A stretch of DNA of 41,447 nucleotides from contig CAMUFJ010000011.1 of assembly GCA_947088135.1 (NCBI GenBank), forward strand, positions 1 to 41,447, in the 5' to 3' direction. The notes under the pieces are model-generated. The model was not told the DNA's origin and made no database searches. It saw only the letters and a program-made list of their open reading frames with translations. A program made the position numbers and the translations under genes. This stretch comes from an uncultured Clostridia bacterium. GTDB lineage: Bacteria; Bacillota; Clostridia; Christensenellales; Borkfalkiaceae. Shown here piece after piece: positions 14,234 through 22,944 of this stretch. The first letter of the stretch is position 1; each line of letters starts with the position of its first letter.

Positions 14234-17170
14234 CTAGTCTTTCCGCTCCTGTTCCTCGATCGCCGCAAGTAGGGAACGCAGGCGGATTTTCACTACGCCT
14301 AAATTGTTGATTTCGTCGATTTTGATTTGCGTATAAAGCTTGCCCTTGCGCTCTAAAATCGAACGCACCTGATCGGTGGTAATGGCGTCGATACCGCAAC
14401 CAAACGAAACGAGCTGAACGAGATTGCAATTCGCATGATCGGTCACGAATTCCGCCGCGCGGTAGAGCCGTGCGTGGTACGTCCATTGGTTGAGCACGTT
14501 CACGAGAACTTTGTTGCCCTCCTCGAAAACGGCGTCCTCCGACACGACCGCAAGCCCGAGCGAATTGAGCAATTTGCTGATTCCGTGATTGATCTCGGGG
14601 TCTGCGTGGTAGGGTCGCCCTGCAAGCACGATCACCCGTTTGCCCGTACGCTCCGCCTCCATCAGAATCTTTCTTCCCTCCGCCACGATCTGTTCGTGGA
14701 AAATCTCCATGCGTTTCATTCCCTCGCGCAGTCCGTTCTTGACGAGGGAAAGCGGCAGACGGTATTTTGCAAGCGAGCGCTTCAACGTGCGCGCAGTCTT
14801 CCTGAGGTTGTTGGGGTCTATGTAGGGCATCACGAAATTGCTATCGTTAAGCCGCTCGTTATTCGCCTTCAACAGCTCGGGATAATACGCCACTACGGGG
14901 CAGTTGTAATGATTGACGGAATCGTGCTCGTCCAAATTATAGCTTTCGCAGGGATAGAAGATAAAGTCTACCCCCTTATCGAGCAGCGATTCGATATGCC
15001 CGTGCATGAGCTTTGCGGGATAGCAGACGGTGTCGCTCGCCACGGTGTGCTGTCCCTTGAAATACAGCTCGCGCGAGCTCTTGTCGCTGAGGACGACCTC
15101 GAAACCGCACTTTTCGAAGAAGCCCGTCCAGAGAGGGAGTTGTTCGTACATAACGAGCTGTAACGGCAATCCTACCTTGCCGCGAATCCCCGCTTTTACG
15201 GTAGGCTGTTGTAGCAATTTTTCATACTTAAACGCGTACAAATCGGGGCGCTCCGCAGGCACACGCATTCCCGCGCCCCGCTCGCACTTATTGCCCGAAA
15301 TAAATTTTCGTCCATCCCCGAACGTTAATACGTTCACATTACATTTAGAGGTACAGCCCTTACAGCATACCGATTGCGAGGTATAGGTAAAGTTTTTCAG
15401 CTCCGCTTCGGTAACGAGGGAACTCACAAGCTTGTCCGCGCGGGCATTCTCTTTGGCATAAAGCGCCGCGCCGAACGCGCCCATCAAGCCCGCAATCGCA
15501 GGACGCACCACATTTTTGCCCGTTTCCTTTTCGAAAGAACGGAGCACGGCGTCGTTGAGGAATGTTCCGCCCTGCACGACGATATGGTTTCCGAGCTCGT
15601 CGGGCGTGCGCGCGCGGATGACTTTGTAAATAGCGTTCTTTACAATGGACGAAGAGAGCCCTGCGGAAATGTCCTCTACGCTCGCTCCCTCCTTCTGCGC
15701 CTGCTTCACGGAACTGTTCATGAACACCGTACAGCGGGAGCCGAGCTCCACGGGGTGGGGCGCAAAAAGTCCCAGCCGCGAGAACTCCTCGATTTCCATT
15801 CCCATCGCCTTTGCGAAAGTTTGAATGAATGAGCCGCAACCGGAAGAACAAGCCTCGTTGAGCATAATGGAATCGATCGCGCGGTTTTTCACCTTGAAGC
15901 ATTTAATGTCCTGACCGCCGATATCGATGATGAAATCCACTTCGGGATTGAAATGCAACGCCGCTTTAAAGTGCGCCATCGTTTCCACGATGCCGAAATC
16001 GATTTTCAAAGCCGCCTTCATCATATCCTCGCCGTAGCCCGTGACGCACGCGCCGCGAATAATTATCCTGCTTCCGATGAGAGAATAAATCTCGCGGATC
16101 TTGTTCACAACGATGTCGAGAGGCTGTCCGTTGTTGGACTGATAGTGAGAATACAATATTTTACTGTCGGGCGTAACGAGAATGAGCTTGGTCGTCGTAG
16201 ATCCCGAATCGATCCCGAGATAAGCGTCCCCCTCATAAGCGTAAACGTTTTCGAATTGCAAATCGCTCCGCATATGGCGTGCAACGAATTCGTCGTACTC
16301 CGCACGCGAGGCAAACAGGGGATCCCCCACGGTGATCTCGCCCGTTTCCGACGCCTTTTTCAGACGCGCGATTATCACGTCGAGTTCCTCCGCGTCGGAT
16401 GCTTTCGCGGCGAGCGCCGCCCCGATCGACATGAAACAGGGCGCGTTTTCGGGGAATATCGCGTGTTCGTCGTCAAGCCCGAGCGTCGTTTGGAACGCCT
16501 TGCGCAGTCCCTTTAAAAAGTGCAGAGGTCCGCCGAGGAAGAGTACCTTCCCCTTGATCCGCCGCCCCTGCGCCAAACCTGAAACGGTTTGGTCTACGAC
16601 CGCTTGAAAAATGGAAGCCGCAATGTCCGCTTTGCTCGCCCCCTGATTGAGCAGAGGCTGCACGTCGGATTTCGCGAACACGCCGCAACGGGAAGCAATG
16701 GGATAGACCCGCTCAGCGGTCAGCGCGAGCTTATCCATCTCGTCCGCCGTCATGTTGAGCAGAGTCGCCATTTGGTCGATAAACGCGCCCGTTCCGCCCG
16801 CGCAGCTTCCGTTCATACGCTGTTCCGTTCCGCCCGTGAGGAAAATAATTTTCGCATCCTCGCCGCCAAGCTCCACTGCCGCGTCGGCATCGGGATAATG
16901 TTTTTTGATCGCCCCGAACGCCGCCTGCACCTCCTGCACGAAGGGGAGCCCCCCGCGCTGCGCAAGCCCCAGTCCCGCAGAACCCGTCACGCACGGTTTA
17001 AACCGTGCGCCAAAAGGACGAATCTTTTCCAATTCGCCCAATACGCATTCCTTTACGCGGGAAAAATGCCGTTCGTAAGAGGAGTAGAGCACTTCGCCCT
17101 CCCCGCTCATTACGCACACCTTCACCGTCGTGGAACCGACGTCGATTCCCAAATATTTCTCTTCCGTCAT
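14234..17170 (-). CDS. acyl-CoA dehydratase activase with two ASKHA ATPase domains
   Basis: A 978-residue protein. Two BadF/BcrA-type ATPase domains are in tandem: GIDVGSTTVK (8-17) with NGSCAGGTGAF (120-130, C123) and SRCGVF (C162), then GIDSGSTTTK (319-328) with NEACSSGCGSF (438-448) and SRCTVF (C480). The cysteines are those that bridge a 4Fe-4S cluster in activases, which send electrons to 2-hydroxyacyl-CoA dehydratases using ATP. A Cys-rich segment (CCKGCTSKC, about 625-635) and a DUF2229/HgdB-like region with SDTVCYPAKL follow. It sits in one operon with the separate C-terminal half downstream, under a strong promoter. No CoA-transferase or dehydratase substrate genes are next to it. 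Confidence 0.85.
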   Translation of the reverse strand: MTEEKYLGIDVGSTTVKVCVMSGEGEVLYSSYERHFSRVKECVLGELEKIRPFGARFKPCVTGSAGLGLAQRGGLPFVQEVQAAFGAIKKHYPDADAAVELGGEDAKIIFLTGGTEQRMNGSCAGGTGAFIDQMATLLNMTADEMDKLALTAERVYPIASRCGVFAKSDVQPLLNQGASKADIAASIFQAVVDQTVSGLAQGRRIKGKVLFLGGPLHFLKGLRKAFQTTLGLDDEHAIFPENAPCFMSIGAALAAKASDAEELDVIIARLKKASETGEITVGDPLFASRAEYDEFVARHMRSDLQFENVYAYEGDAYLGIDSGSTTTKLILVTPDSKILYSHYQSNNGQPLDIVVNKIREIYSLIGSRIIIRGACVTGYGEDMMKAALKIDFGIVETMAHFKAALHFNPEVDFIIDIGGQDIKCFKVKNRAIDSIMLNEACSSGCGSFIQTFAKAMGMEIEEFSRLGLFAPHPVELGSRCTVFMNSSVKQAQKEGASVEDISAGLSSSIVKNAIYKVIRARTPDELGNHIVVQGGTFLNDAVLRSFEKETGKNVVRPAIAGLMGAFGAALYAKENARADKLVSSLVTEAELKNFTYTSQSVCCKGCTSKCNVNVLTFGDGRKFISGNKCERGAGMRVPAERPDLYAFKYEKLLQQPTVKAGIRGKVGLPLQLVMYEQLPLWTGFFEKCGFEVVLSDKSSRELYFKGQHTVASDTVCYPAKLMHGHIESLLDKGVDFIFYPCESYNLDEHDSVNHYNCPVVAYYPELLKANNERLNDSNFVMPYIDPNNLRKTARTLKRSLAKYRLPLSLVKNGLREGMKRMEIFHEQIVAEGRKILMEAERTGKRVIVLAGRPYHADPEINHGISKLLNSLGLAVVSEDAVFEEGNKVLVNVLNQWTYHARLYRAAEFVTDHANCNLVQLVSFGCGIDAITTDQVRSILERKGKLYTQIKIDEINNLGVVKIRLRSLLAAIEEQERKD

Positions 17171-17228
17171 CTTTTTTGTCCGTTTTGCCGTAAATAGTAC
17201 AATGAGTTAGATTATTTCCGATTGTATA

Positions 17229-17257
17229 TTATATCATATAAACGGCAAATTGACAAG
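17229..17257 (-). promoter_or_regulatory. sigma-A promoter of the activase operon
   Basis: On the minus strand TTGTCA (17257-17252), 17-base spacer, TATAAT (17234-17229). The predicted start near 17222 leaves a leader of about 52 bases. Confidence 0.82.
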
Positions 17258-17294
17258 GGACGAAAAGAAATATTCGAAAGAAATTATTTCCTTG

Positions 17295-17561
17295 TCAGTT
17301 GTTTTTTTCTAAACGCCGACCGGCATATTTGCGTTTGGTCGCATCTCCGCCGCGCAAATGGCGCTCTCTGAGATTGACGCTGAGCACCTTTTTCACCTGT
17401 TCCCACAGTTCGGGATCGACCTCTCTGAGCCGCTCCGTCACGTCTTTATGTACGGTAGATTTGCTTGTCCCGAAGCGTTCCGCGCAGGCGCGCACCGTGC
17501 AGCCCGTTTTTACGATATGCTCACCGCACGCAATCACACGCTTTTCGATATTCTCCCACAC
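17295..17561 (-). CDS. spoIIID: SpoIIID, sporulation transcriptional regulator
   Basis: An 88-residue mother-cell DNA-binding regulator. A helix-turn-helix is visible in TVRACAERFGTSKSTVHKDV, and the diagnostic tail RERHLRGGDATKRKY is present. The length is in the usual 83-93 range. The GTG at 17561 is chosen because it gives the normal family N-terminus and is preceded by a purine-rich AAGGGGGG seven bases upstream; a TTG at 17585 would add eight residues. It shows that the organism belongs to an endospore-forming lineage. Its usual neighbours (spoIIQ, mreB) are not in this window. Confidence 0.93.
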   Translation of the reverse strand: MWENIEKRVIACGEHIVKTGCTVRACAERFGTSKSTVHKDVTERLREVDPELWEQVKKVLSVNLRERHLRGGDATKRKYAGRRLEKNN

Positions 17562-17596
17562 AAAAAATCCCCCTTTTTTCGACAAAAGATACTATA

Positions 17597-17625
17597 TTTC
17601 TATGTCGAAAATAGAAGGATTATGA
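17597..17625 (-). promoter_or_regulatory. candidate sigma-E promoter of spoIIID
   Basis: On the minus strand TCATAAT (17625-17619), a 14-base spacer and CATAGAAA (17604-17597), close to the sigma-E consensus (TCATATT, 14 bases, CATACAAT). SpoIIID is a known sigma-E target. The start would fall near 17590, about 29 bases before the GTG. Confidence 0.55.
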
Positions 17626-17683
17626 AAATATCAATTAAAAACACTATGAGGATTAAAAAGCATCCGCTCGATTATTCTTAACA

Positions 17684-19494
17684 CTAATATGTCAAAATTT
17701 TGTTCCCATCAAGATATCCCCAAAAATAGTCAAGAATGTAATCCGTATAAACTTCTTCGGGGACATAAAATACACAATCAACTAATCCATCTAAAATATC
17801 AGAAGAAGGATGAAACGTATTGGGATCAAGCGACGTAATGTATATACCCCGCAAATTTGCACATCCATCAAAAGCAGCCTTATTTACAGACGAAATATTA
17901 CAACCGAAAATCAATTTACTCACGTTCGAATCTTTAAAACACCCATCTGCGATCGTTGTAACAGGCAATCCCATAAGCTCGTCCGGCAAAGTCAATTCCG
18001 TCAAAGACGCACCAAATTCAGTAAGCCCTGTAATAATCCATTCACCTTTGTAAATAACTTCACCTGCTTCTACTGTAATATCTACGCCGCTTAAATTAAA
18101 AATTTTTGCCGCTTCTTCAAGCTCTTTTGAAAGTGTTCCGCTTGCCCCTCCTTCATCCGGCTCTTGGGGCGCCGAAGGTATATCTGTCTTTATAGAGGTA
18201 TAATCGCCTAATTTTGATTTGATTTCCTGCGCAAGCTGCAAAGTGTAATAAATCGCGCCGCTATCATTTAAATGAAAATTACTATCGTAAAACCACTGAC
18301 AATAGAGATGTCCTCTTTTGCGTGCTTGGGTTTAAAATAAGCATTTAAATGCAATGTTTCGAAATTCGCGCAACCTTTAAAAGCGCTGTCGGTAATATTC
18401 ATAAGATTATCCGACATATACACTTCTTTCAGATTCGTACAGTTCAAGAAAGCATTATCTTCTATTGTTTCCACCGTGTCGGGTATGTAGTAAGTTTTCG
18501 CAAGGCAATCTTTAAAAGCATTTTCTCCAATCGCCGTAACCTTTTCCCCATTCACCCGATTCGGAATAACCACGGCTCCGTCATCGTCCGGCATTCCCGA
18601 AAAACCGGTCAATATGCCGTTATTCATAGTGAAATCTTTTTCCGAAGCATATTCTTTCCAAACGGGATATAAAATTACCTCTTTATCCGCAGTTGCTACG
18701 CGACTGCCTAACCCGACGTATTCGCCGTCTACGGTGTTCCAACCGACTAAAAACCTGCTATCGCAATCTATACCTTTTGCGCGCATATCTACGGCGGTAT
18801 ATGTATTCGCCCTATAATGGTGTTCGATCTGAACAGAACAATCCTGTTCTATTTCTACCCCGTTTTTAATTTATATACCAACGTGTTTTTCGTATTAGTA
18901 ATATCTTTAAAATTGGCGTATAATTTTCCGACAGTAGCAAAATCGATATTACCCAAAACCGCGTCATACCCATAAAAACTGCCGCCGGAAGCGATATAGT
19001 TATCCGTGCTCCAACAAACAAATCTATGTCCGCTTTGGGGAACTGCGACCAAATCGATTATATCACAGTCATAATATAAATCTTTACTTGCCGAGCCAAG
19101 TAAAGATGTTAATTCGATATCGCCCATGTTCTCATCGCAAACGACCTCAAAATCCACAACCGGAATCTCTTCGGTTTCAATCTGCGCTGTCATGTTATAA
19201 CAAACATTTGAAAACGTAACAGTCTGCGCAAACGAAAGGTTATCGGATATAACGCAATCGTCCCCAAAAAAAGAAACGGCTCTATACCCTCTTTCAATAT
19301 TTATTTCAAATACAATCGTTTCTCCCTTTTCCGCGATCTGCTTATTATTCCCAATAACCGAATAGTGTTCGCCGTTCAACAAAACAACTGCAATTTCCTT
19401 TAAAGGGGATCGTGAATTTTCTTCATGACAAGCCGAAAAAAAACTTAAAAAAAATGAAAGGAACTATAAATAATAATTTCAAAAATTTCTTTAT
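17684..19494 (-). pseudogene. broken surface lipoprotein with InlB-type and BspA leucine-rich repeats
   Basis: Three open pieces (19382-18855, 18850-18268 and 18330-17684) join in order only if one-base changes are allowed. (a) In the signal peptide, the frame reading KKFLKLLFIVPFIFF runs into a stop, while the lipobox LSFFSAC is in the next frame. The switch falls at two 8-base T runs (19436-19454). (b) At a run of four G near 18850, TGVEIEQ is restored by one extra base. (c) At an A run near 18320, joining KPKH to RGHLYCQWFYD. The expected start reads ATA (19494), not ATG. The rebuilt protein would have a lipoprotein signal, divergent InlB B-repeat-like segments (FVCWSTDN, FLVGWNTVDG) and LRR_5/BspA repeats to the end. 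It is very AT-rich and lies next to the capsule operon. Confidence 0.75.
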
Positions 19495-19578
19495 GGTTAA
19501 AATAAATATACACCTTTCGTAAAATTAAATCAACTAAATAGCTCTGACAATATTTGCCGTAGAATTTAGCGAAATATC

Positions 19579-20172
19579 TTACGTGTTAACAGTGCCAAAG
19601 CATTTATCTTTCTCGCTCATTACAATCGGCGTACCGTCTTTCAAGGTGTATCCGGAAGGATCGGCTTTCCCTTGGTACTTTCCTACGACCTCAGGCCATT
19701 CTATCCCGATATCAGGGTCGTTCCAGGCAATTCCCCCTTCGTCGTTCGGGTGGTAAAAGTCAGTTACTTTATAGCAAAATTCCGCCGTTTCGCTCAACAC
19801 CAAAAAACCGTGGGCAAAGCCTTCTGGAACATAAAACTGCTTCTTGTTCTCCTCCGTCAGCTCCACGCCAAACCATTTGCCGTACGTTTTACTGCCGTTA
19901 CGGACGTCCACCGCAACGTCGAAAACGCGCCCCTTGATAACGCGAACAAGCTTCCCCTGCGGAAATTGCTTTTGGAAATGAAGTCCGCGCAACACACCTT
20001 TCGTACTCATCGACTGATTGTCTTGTACGAAATGCATTCTGAGCCCCGCCTCCTCCATGTCGCGTTGATTATAAGTTTCCATAAAATAACCGCGCGAATC
20101 GCCGTGTACCGCAGGCTCGATGATACAAAGCCCCTCGATACCGCCTACGTTTTTTTCCACTTTAATCTGCAT
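19579..20172 (-). CDS. rfbC: dTDP-4-dehydrorhamnose 3,5-epimerase
   Basis: A 197-residue cupin enzyme for the third step of dTDP-L-rhamnose synthesis. Signature blocks are DSRGYFMETYNQ, FVQDNQSMS, GVLRGLHFQ with the catalytic His, and the VFDVAVDVRNGS strand. The length is normal. It overlaps the rfbD stop by 11 bases and is the last intact gene of the polysaccharide operon. No clear terminator follows in the 85 bases before the broken lipoprotein gene, which might once have been transcribed with it. Confidence 0.96.
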   Translation of the reverse strand: MQIKVEKNVGGIEGLCIIEPAVHGDSRGYFMETYNQRDMEEAGLRMHFVQDNQSMSTKGVLRGLHFQKQFPQGKLVRVIKGRVFDVAVDVRNGSKTYGKWFGVELTEENKKQFYVPEGFAHGFLVLSETAEFCYKVTDFYHPNDEGGIAWNDPDIGIEWPEVVGKYQGKADPSGYTLKDGTPIVMSEKDKCFGTVNT

Positions 20173-21034
20173 GGTATTCTCCTAACTCCTCTAAATATCT
20201 TTCAAGTGCGTTCTGCCAAGTCGGTAACGGCTCAAAGCCGTTTTCAATCAGTTTGGTCTTATCGAGGCGGGAATTAAACGGTCTTGCTGCCTTGGAAAGT
20301 CCGTATTCTTCTGTGGTCACGGGGATCACTTCAGTAGGATATCCCGCTTGCCTGAAAATTTCTCCGGCAAATTCACACCAACTAATATATCCCCCTTCAT
20401 TGGTCGCATGATAGTATCCGTAATGTTCCGTTTCGATCATGTCTGCCAAAAGACGGGCAAGGTCGTAAGTGTAAGTCGGCGTGCCGATTTGATCGTTCAC
20501 AACGCGGATCGAATGATACTTCTTGCCCAACGCAAGCATCGTTTTGATAAAATTATTTCCGTTCTTGCCGAACACCCACGCAATACGGACAATAAAAAAT
20601 TTATCGAGCAAAGACGCAACTGCCAGCTCACCCTCTAACTTCGACTTACCGTAAACATTGAGGGGGCGGTATGCTTTGCATTCAGGTTTCCACGGAGTAT
20701 CGCCTTTTCCGTCGAATACATAATCGGTGGAAATATACATCAGCTTACAGCCAAGACTCTTACATTCCTCCGCAAGATACTTTGTCCCCAGCGAATTGAT
20801 TGCATGAACTTTCGCTCTGTTTTCCACGTCCTCCGCGGCATCCACCGCCGTCCATGCGGCACAATGGATCACCGAATTCGGTTTCACGCTTTGTAAAACT
20901 TCATGAACCCGAATTTTGTCGGTTATATCCATTTCGTCGATATCTACGCCAACAGCTTCGTGTCCGCGTTTCTTCAATTCGTTTACAACGTCATTCCCGA
21001 GCTGACCTTTAACGCCCGTTACCAAAACTTTCAT
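20162..21034 (-). CDS. rfbD: dTDP-4-dehydrorhamnose reductase
   Basis: A 290-residue extended SDR that reduces dTDP-4-keto-L-rhamnose with NAD(P)H. Cofactor motif GVKGQLG (7-13), STDYVFDG and the Y-x3-K in VYGKSKLEGE are present. The start at 21034 overlaps the rfbB stop (ATGA) and gives the family N-terminus MKVLVTG; an upstream in-frame start at 21100 lies within rfbB. Confidence 0.95.
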   Translation of the reverse strand: MKVLVTGVKGQLGNDVVNELKKRGHEAVGVDIDEMDITDKIRVHEVLQSVKPNSVIHCAAWTAVDAAEDVENRAKVHAINSLGTKYLAEECKSLGCKLMYISTDYVFDGKGDTPWKPECKAYRPLNVYGKSKLEGELAVASLLDKFFIVRIAWVFGKNGNNFIKTMLALGKKYHSIRVVNDQIGTPTYTYDLARLLADMIETEHYGYYHATNEGGYISWCEFAGEIFRQAGYPTEVIPVTTEEYGLSKAARPFNSRLDKTKLIENGFEPLPTWQNALERYLEELGEYHAD

Positions 21035-22053
21035 GCCCGATTCCCATACATTTTTTGATAGTAATTCTGATATTCGCCTGAAATAATCGTTTCCCACCAC
21101 TCGCGGTTATCGAGATACCATTGAATCGTCTTTTTGATCCCGTCGGCAAACTTCGTTTCGGGAAGCCAGCCGAGCTCGCTATGGATCTTTGTCGGATCGA
21201 TCGCATACCGCAAATCGTGCCCTTTTCGATCGGCAACGTAGGTAATCAGGCTTTCGGGTTTACCAAGCTCCTTACAAATAAGTTTTACAATATCGATGTT
21301 GGTCATCTCGTTGTGCCCGCCGACGTTGTATACTTCCCCGACTCTGCCCTTATGGATAATCAAATCGATTGCTTTGCAATGATCCTCCACGTACAGCCAA
21401 TCGCGCACGTTTTCGCCCTTGCCGTAAACGGGAAGCGGTTTATTGTTCAACGCGTTGGCAATCATCAAAGGAATGAGTTTTTCGGGGAAATGATAGGGCC
21501 CGTAGTTGTTGGAACAACGGCTGATAGAAACGGGTAAACCGAACGTGCGGTAATACGCCAACACCAACAAATCCGCCGACGCTTTGCTGGACGAATACGG
21601 GCTGCTCGTGTGAATGGGCGTCTGCTCGGTAAAAAATAAGTCGGGTCTGTCAAGCGGTAAATCGCCGTAAACCTCATCGGTCGATACTTGATGATAACGT
21701 TTAATCCCGTACTTGCGGCAAGCGTCCATGAGCGTTGCCGTTCCCATAATATTCGTCTGCAAGAAAACACCCGGATCTTCGATGCTCCGATCGACATGAC
21801 TCTCCGCCGCAAAGTTGACGACGACGTCGGGCTTTTCTTCCTCAAATAGACGATATACCGCCGCACGATCGCAAATATCAGCTTTTACAAACCGAAAATT
21901 CGGCTTGTCCAGCACGCTTTTCAGGGTGGATAAGTTCCCCGCGTAGGTCAGCTTGTCCAAACATACGATCCTGTACGTCGGATACTTTTTCAGCATATGG
22001 AAGATGAAGTTACTTCCGATAAATCCGGCGCCGCCGGTCACAATAATCGTCAT
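21031..22053 (-). CDS. rfbB: dTDP-glucose 4,6-dehydratase
   Basis: A 340-residue SDR that makes dTDP-4-keto-6-deoxyglucose. GGAGFIGS (7-14), NFAAESHVDRS, STDEVYGDL and the catalytic YSSSKA are all present. It starts directly after the rfbA stop with no gap. Its product could feed both rfbC-rfbD and the DegT aminotransferase at the front of the operon. Confidence 0.97.
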   Translation of the reverse strand: MTIIVTGGAGFIGSNFIFHMLKKYPTYRIVCLDKLTYAGNLSTLKSVLDKPNFRFVKADICDRAAVYRLFEEEKPDVVVNFAAESHVDRSIEDPGVFLQTNIMGTATLMDACRKYGIKRYHQVSTDEVYGDLPLDRPDLFFTEQTPIHTSSPYSSSKASADLLVLAYYRTFGLPVSISRCSNNYGPYHFPEKLIPLMIANALNNKPLPVYGKGENVRDWLYVEDHCKAIDLIIHKGRVGEVYNVGGHNEMTNIDIVKLICKELGKPESLITYVADRKGHDLRYAIDPTKIHSELGWLPETKFADGIKKTIQWYLDNREWWETIISGEYQNYYQKMYGNRA

Positions 22054-22944
22054 TTATTTTCCCTCCGTAATTTTACTGCCTGCAACTTTTTTCAAGTGCT
22101 CGCCATAAGGCGACTTCCCGTACCCGTCGGCAACCGCGAGCAACTGCTCTTGGCTGATCCAACCGTTGCGGAACGCTATTTCTTCCGGTGCGGAAATCGT
22201 TACGTCTTGACGCTGAGAAAGCACCCGAACGAATTCCGCAGCTTCGAACAAGCTATCCATCGTACCCGTGTCGAGCCAAGCAAACCCTCTGTCGAGAAGC
22301 TGAACCGTCAAATCTCCCGCCTGCAAATACTTTGCGTTCAAATCGGTAATTTCCAACTCGCCGCGCTTGGACGGTTTAATCGCTTTCGCGTATTCAACTG
22401 CTCGGTTATCGTAAAAGTACAACCCCGTAATGCAGTAATTGGATTTCGGCTTCTGCGGTTTTTCTTCCACGGACAGCACGTTGCCGTCCGCGTCGAATTC
22501 CACGATACCGAAGCGTTCGGGGTCCTTCACGCCGTAACCGAAAATCGTCGCCTTGCCTTGCTCTGCATTTTTCTTGGCGTCTTTGAGCATTTTACCGAAT
22601 CCGTGCCCGTAAAAGATATTATCGCCGAGGATCATCGCCACGTTGTCTTGTCCGATAAATTTTTCTCCGATAATAAACGCCTGAGCAAGCCCGTCGGGGG
22701 AAGGTTGGACGGCATAAGACAAATTGATTCCGAACGAGTGCCCGTTTCCAAGCAATTCCTCAAACCTCGGCGTGTCCTGCGGCGTAGAGATGATGAGAAT
22801 ATCTTTGATCCCCGCCGTCATTAAAACCGATAACGGATAGTATATCATCGGCTTATCGTACACCGGCAACAACTGTTTGCTCGTGACCCTTGTCAAGGGA
22901 TACAATCTCGTACCCGACCCCCCTGCTAAAATAATTCCTTTCAT
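22054..22944 (-). CDS. rfbA: glucose-1-phosphate thymidylyltransferase
   Basis: A 296-residue nucleotidyltransferase for the first step of dTDP-rhamnose synthesis. The N-terminal block GGSGTRLYPLTRVTSKQLLP and the MILGDNIFYG block are diagnostic. Normal length. Its ATG overlaps the flippase stop (ATGA). Confidence 0.97.
   Translation of the reverse strand: MKGIILAGGSGTRLYPLTRVTSKQLLPVYDKPMIYYPLSVLMTAGIKDILIISTPQDTPRFEELLGNGHSFGINLSYAVQPSPDGLAQAFIIGEKFIGQDNVAMILGDNIFYGHGFGKMLKDAKKNAEQGKATIFGYGVKDPERFGIVEFDADGNVLSVEEKPQKPKSNYCITGLYFYDNRAVEYAKAIKPSKRGELEITDLNAKYLQAGDLTVQLLDRGFAWLDTGTMDSLFEAAEFVRVLSQRQDVTISAPEEIAFRNGWISQEQLLAVADGYGKSPYGEHLKKVAGSKITEGK

Noticed and set aside
17252..17297. Inverted repeat TGACAAGG/CCTTGTCA as spoIIID terminator
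   Set aside because: The 30-base loop is long and one arm includes the -35 box of the activase promoter, so chance overlap is more likely than a terminator.
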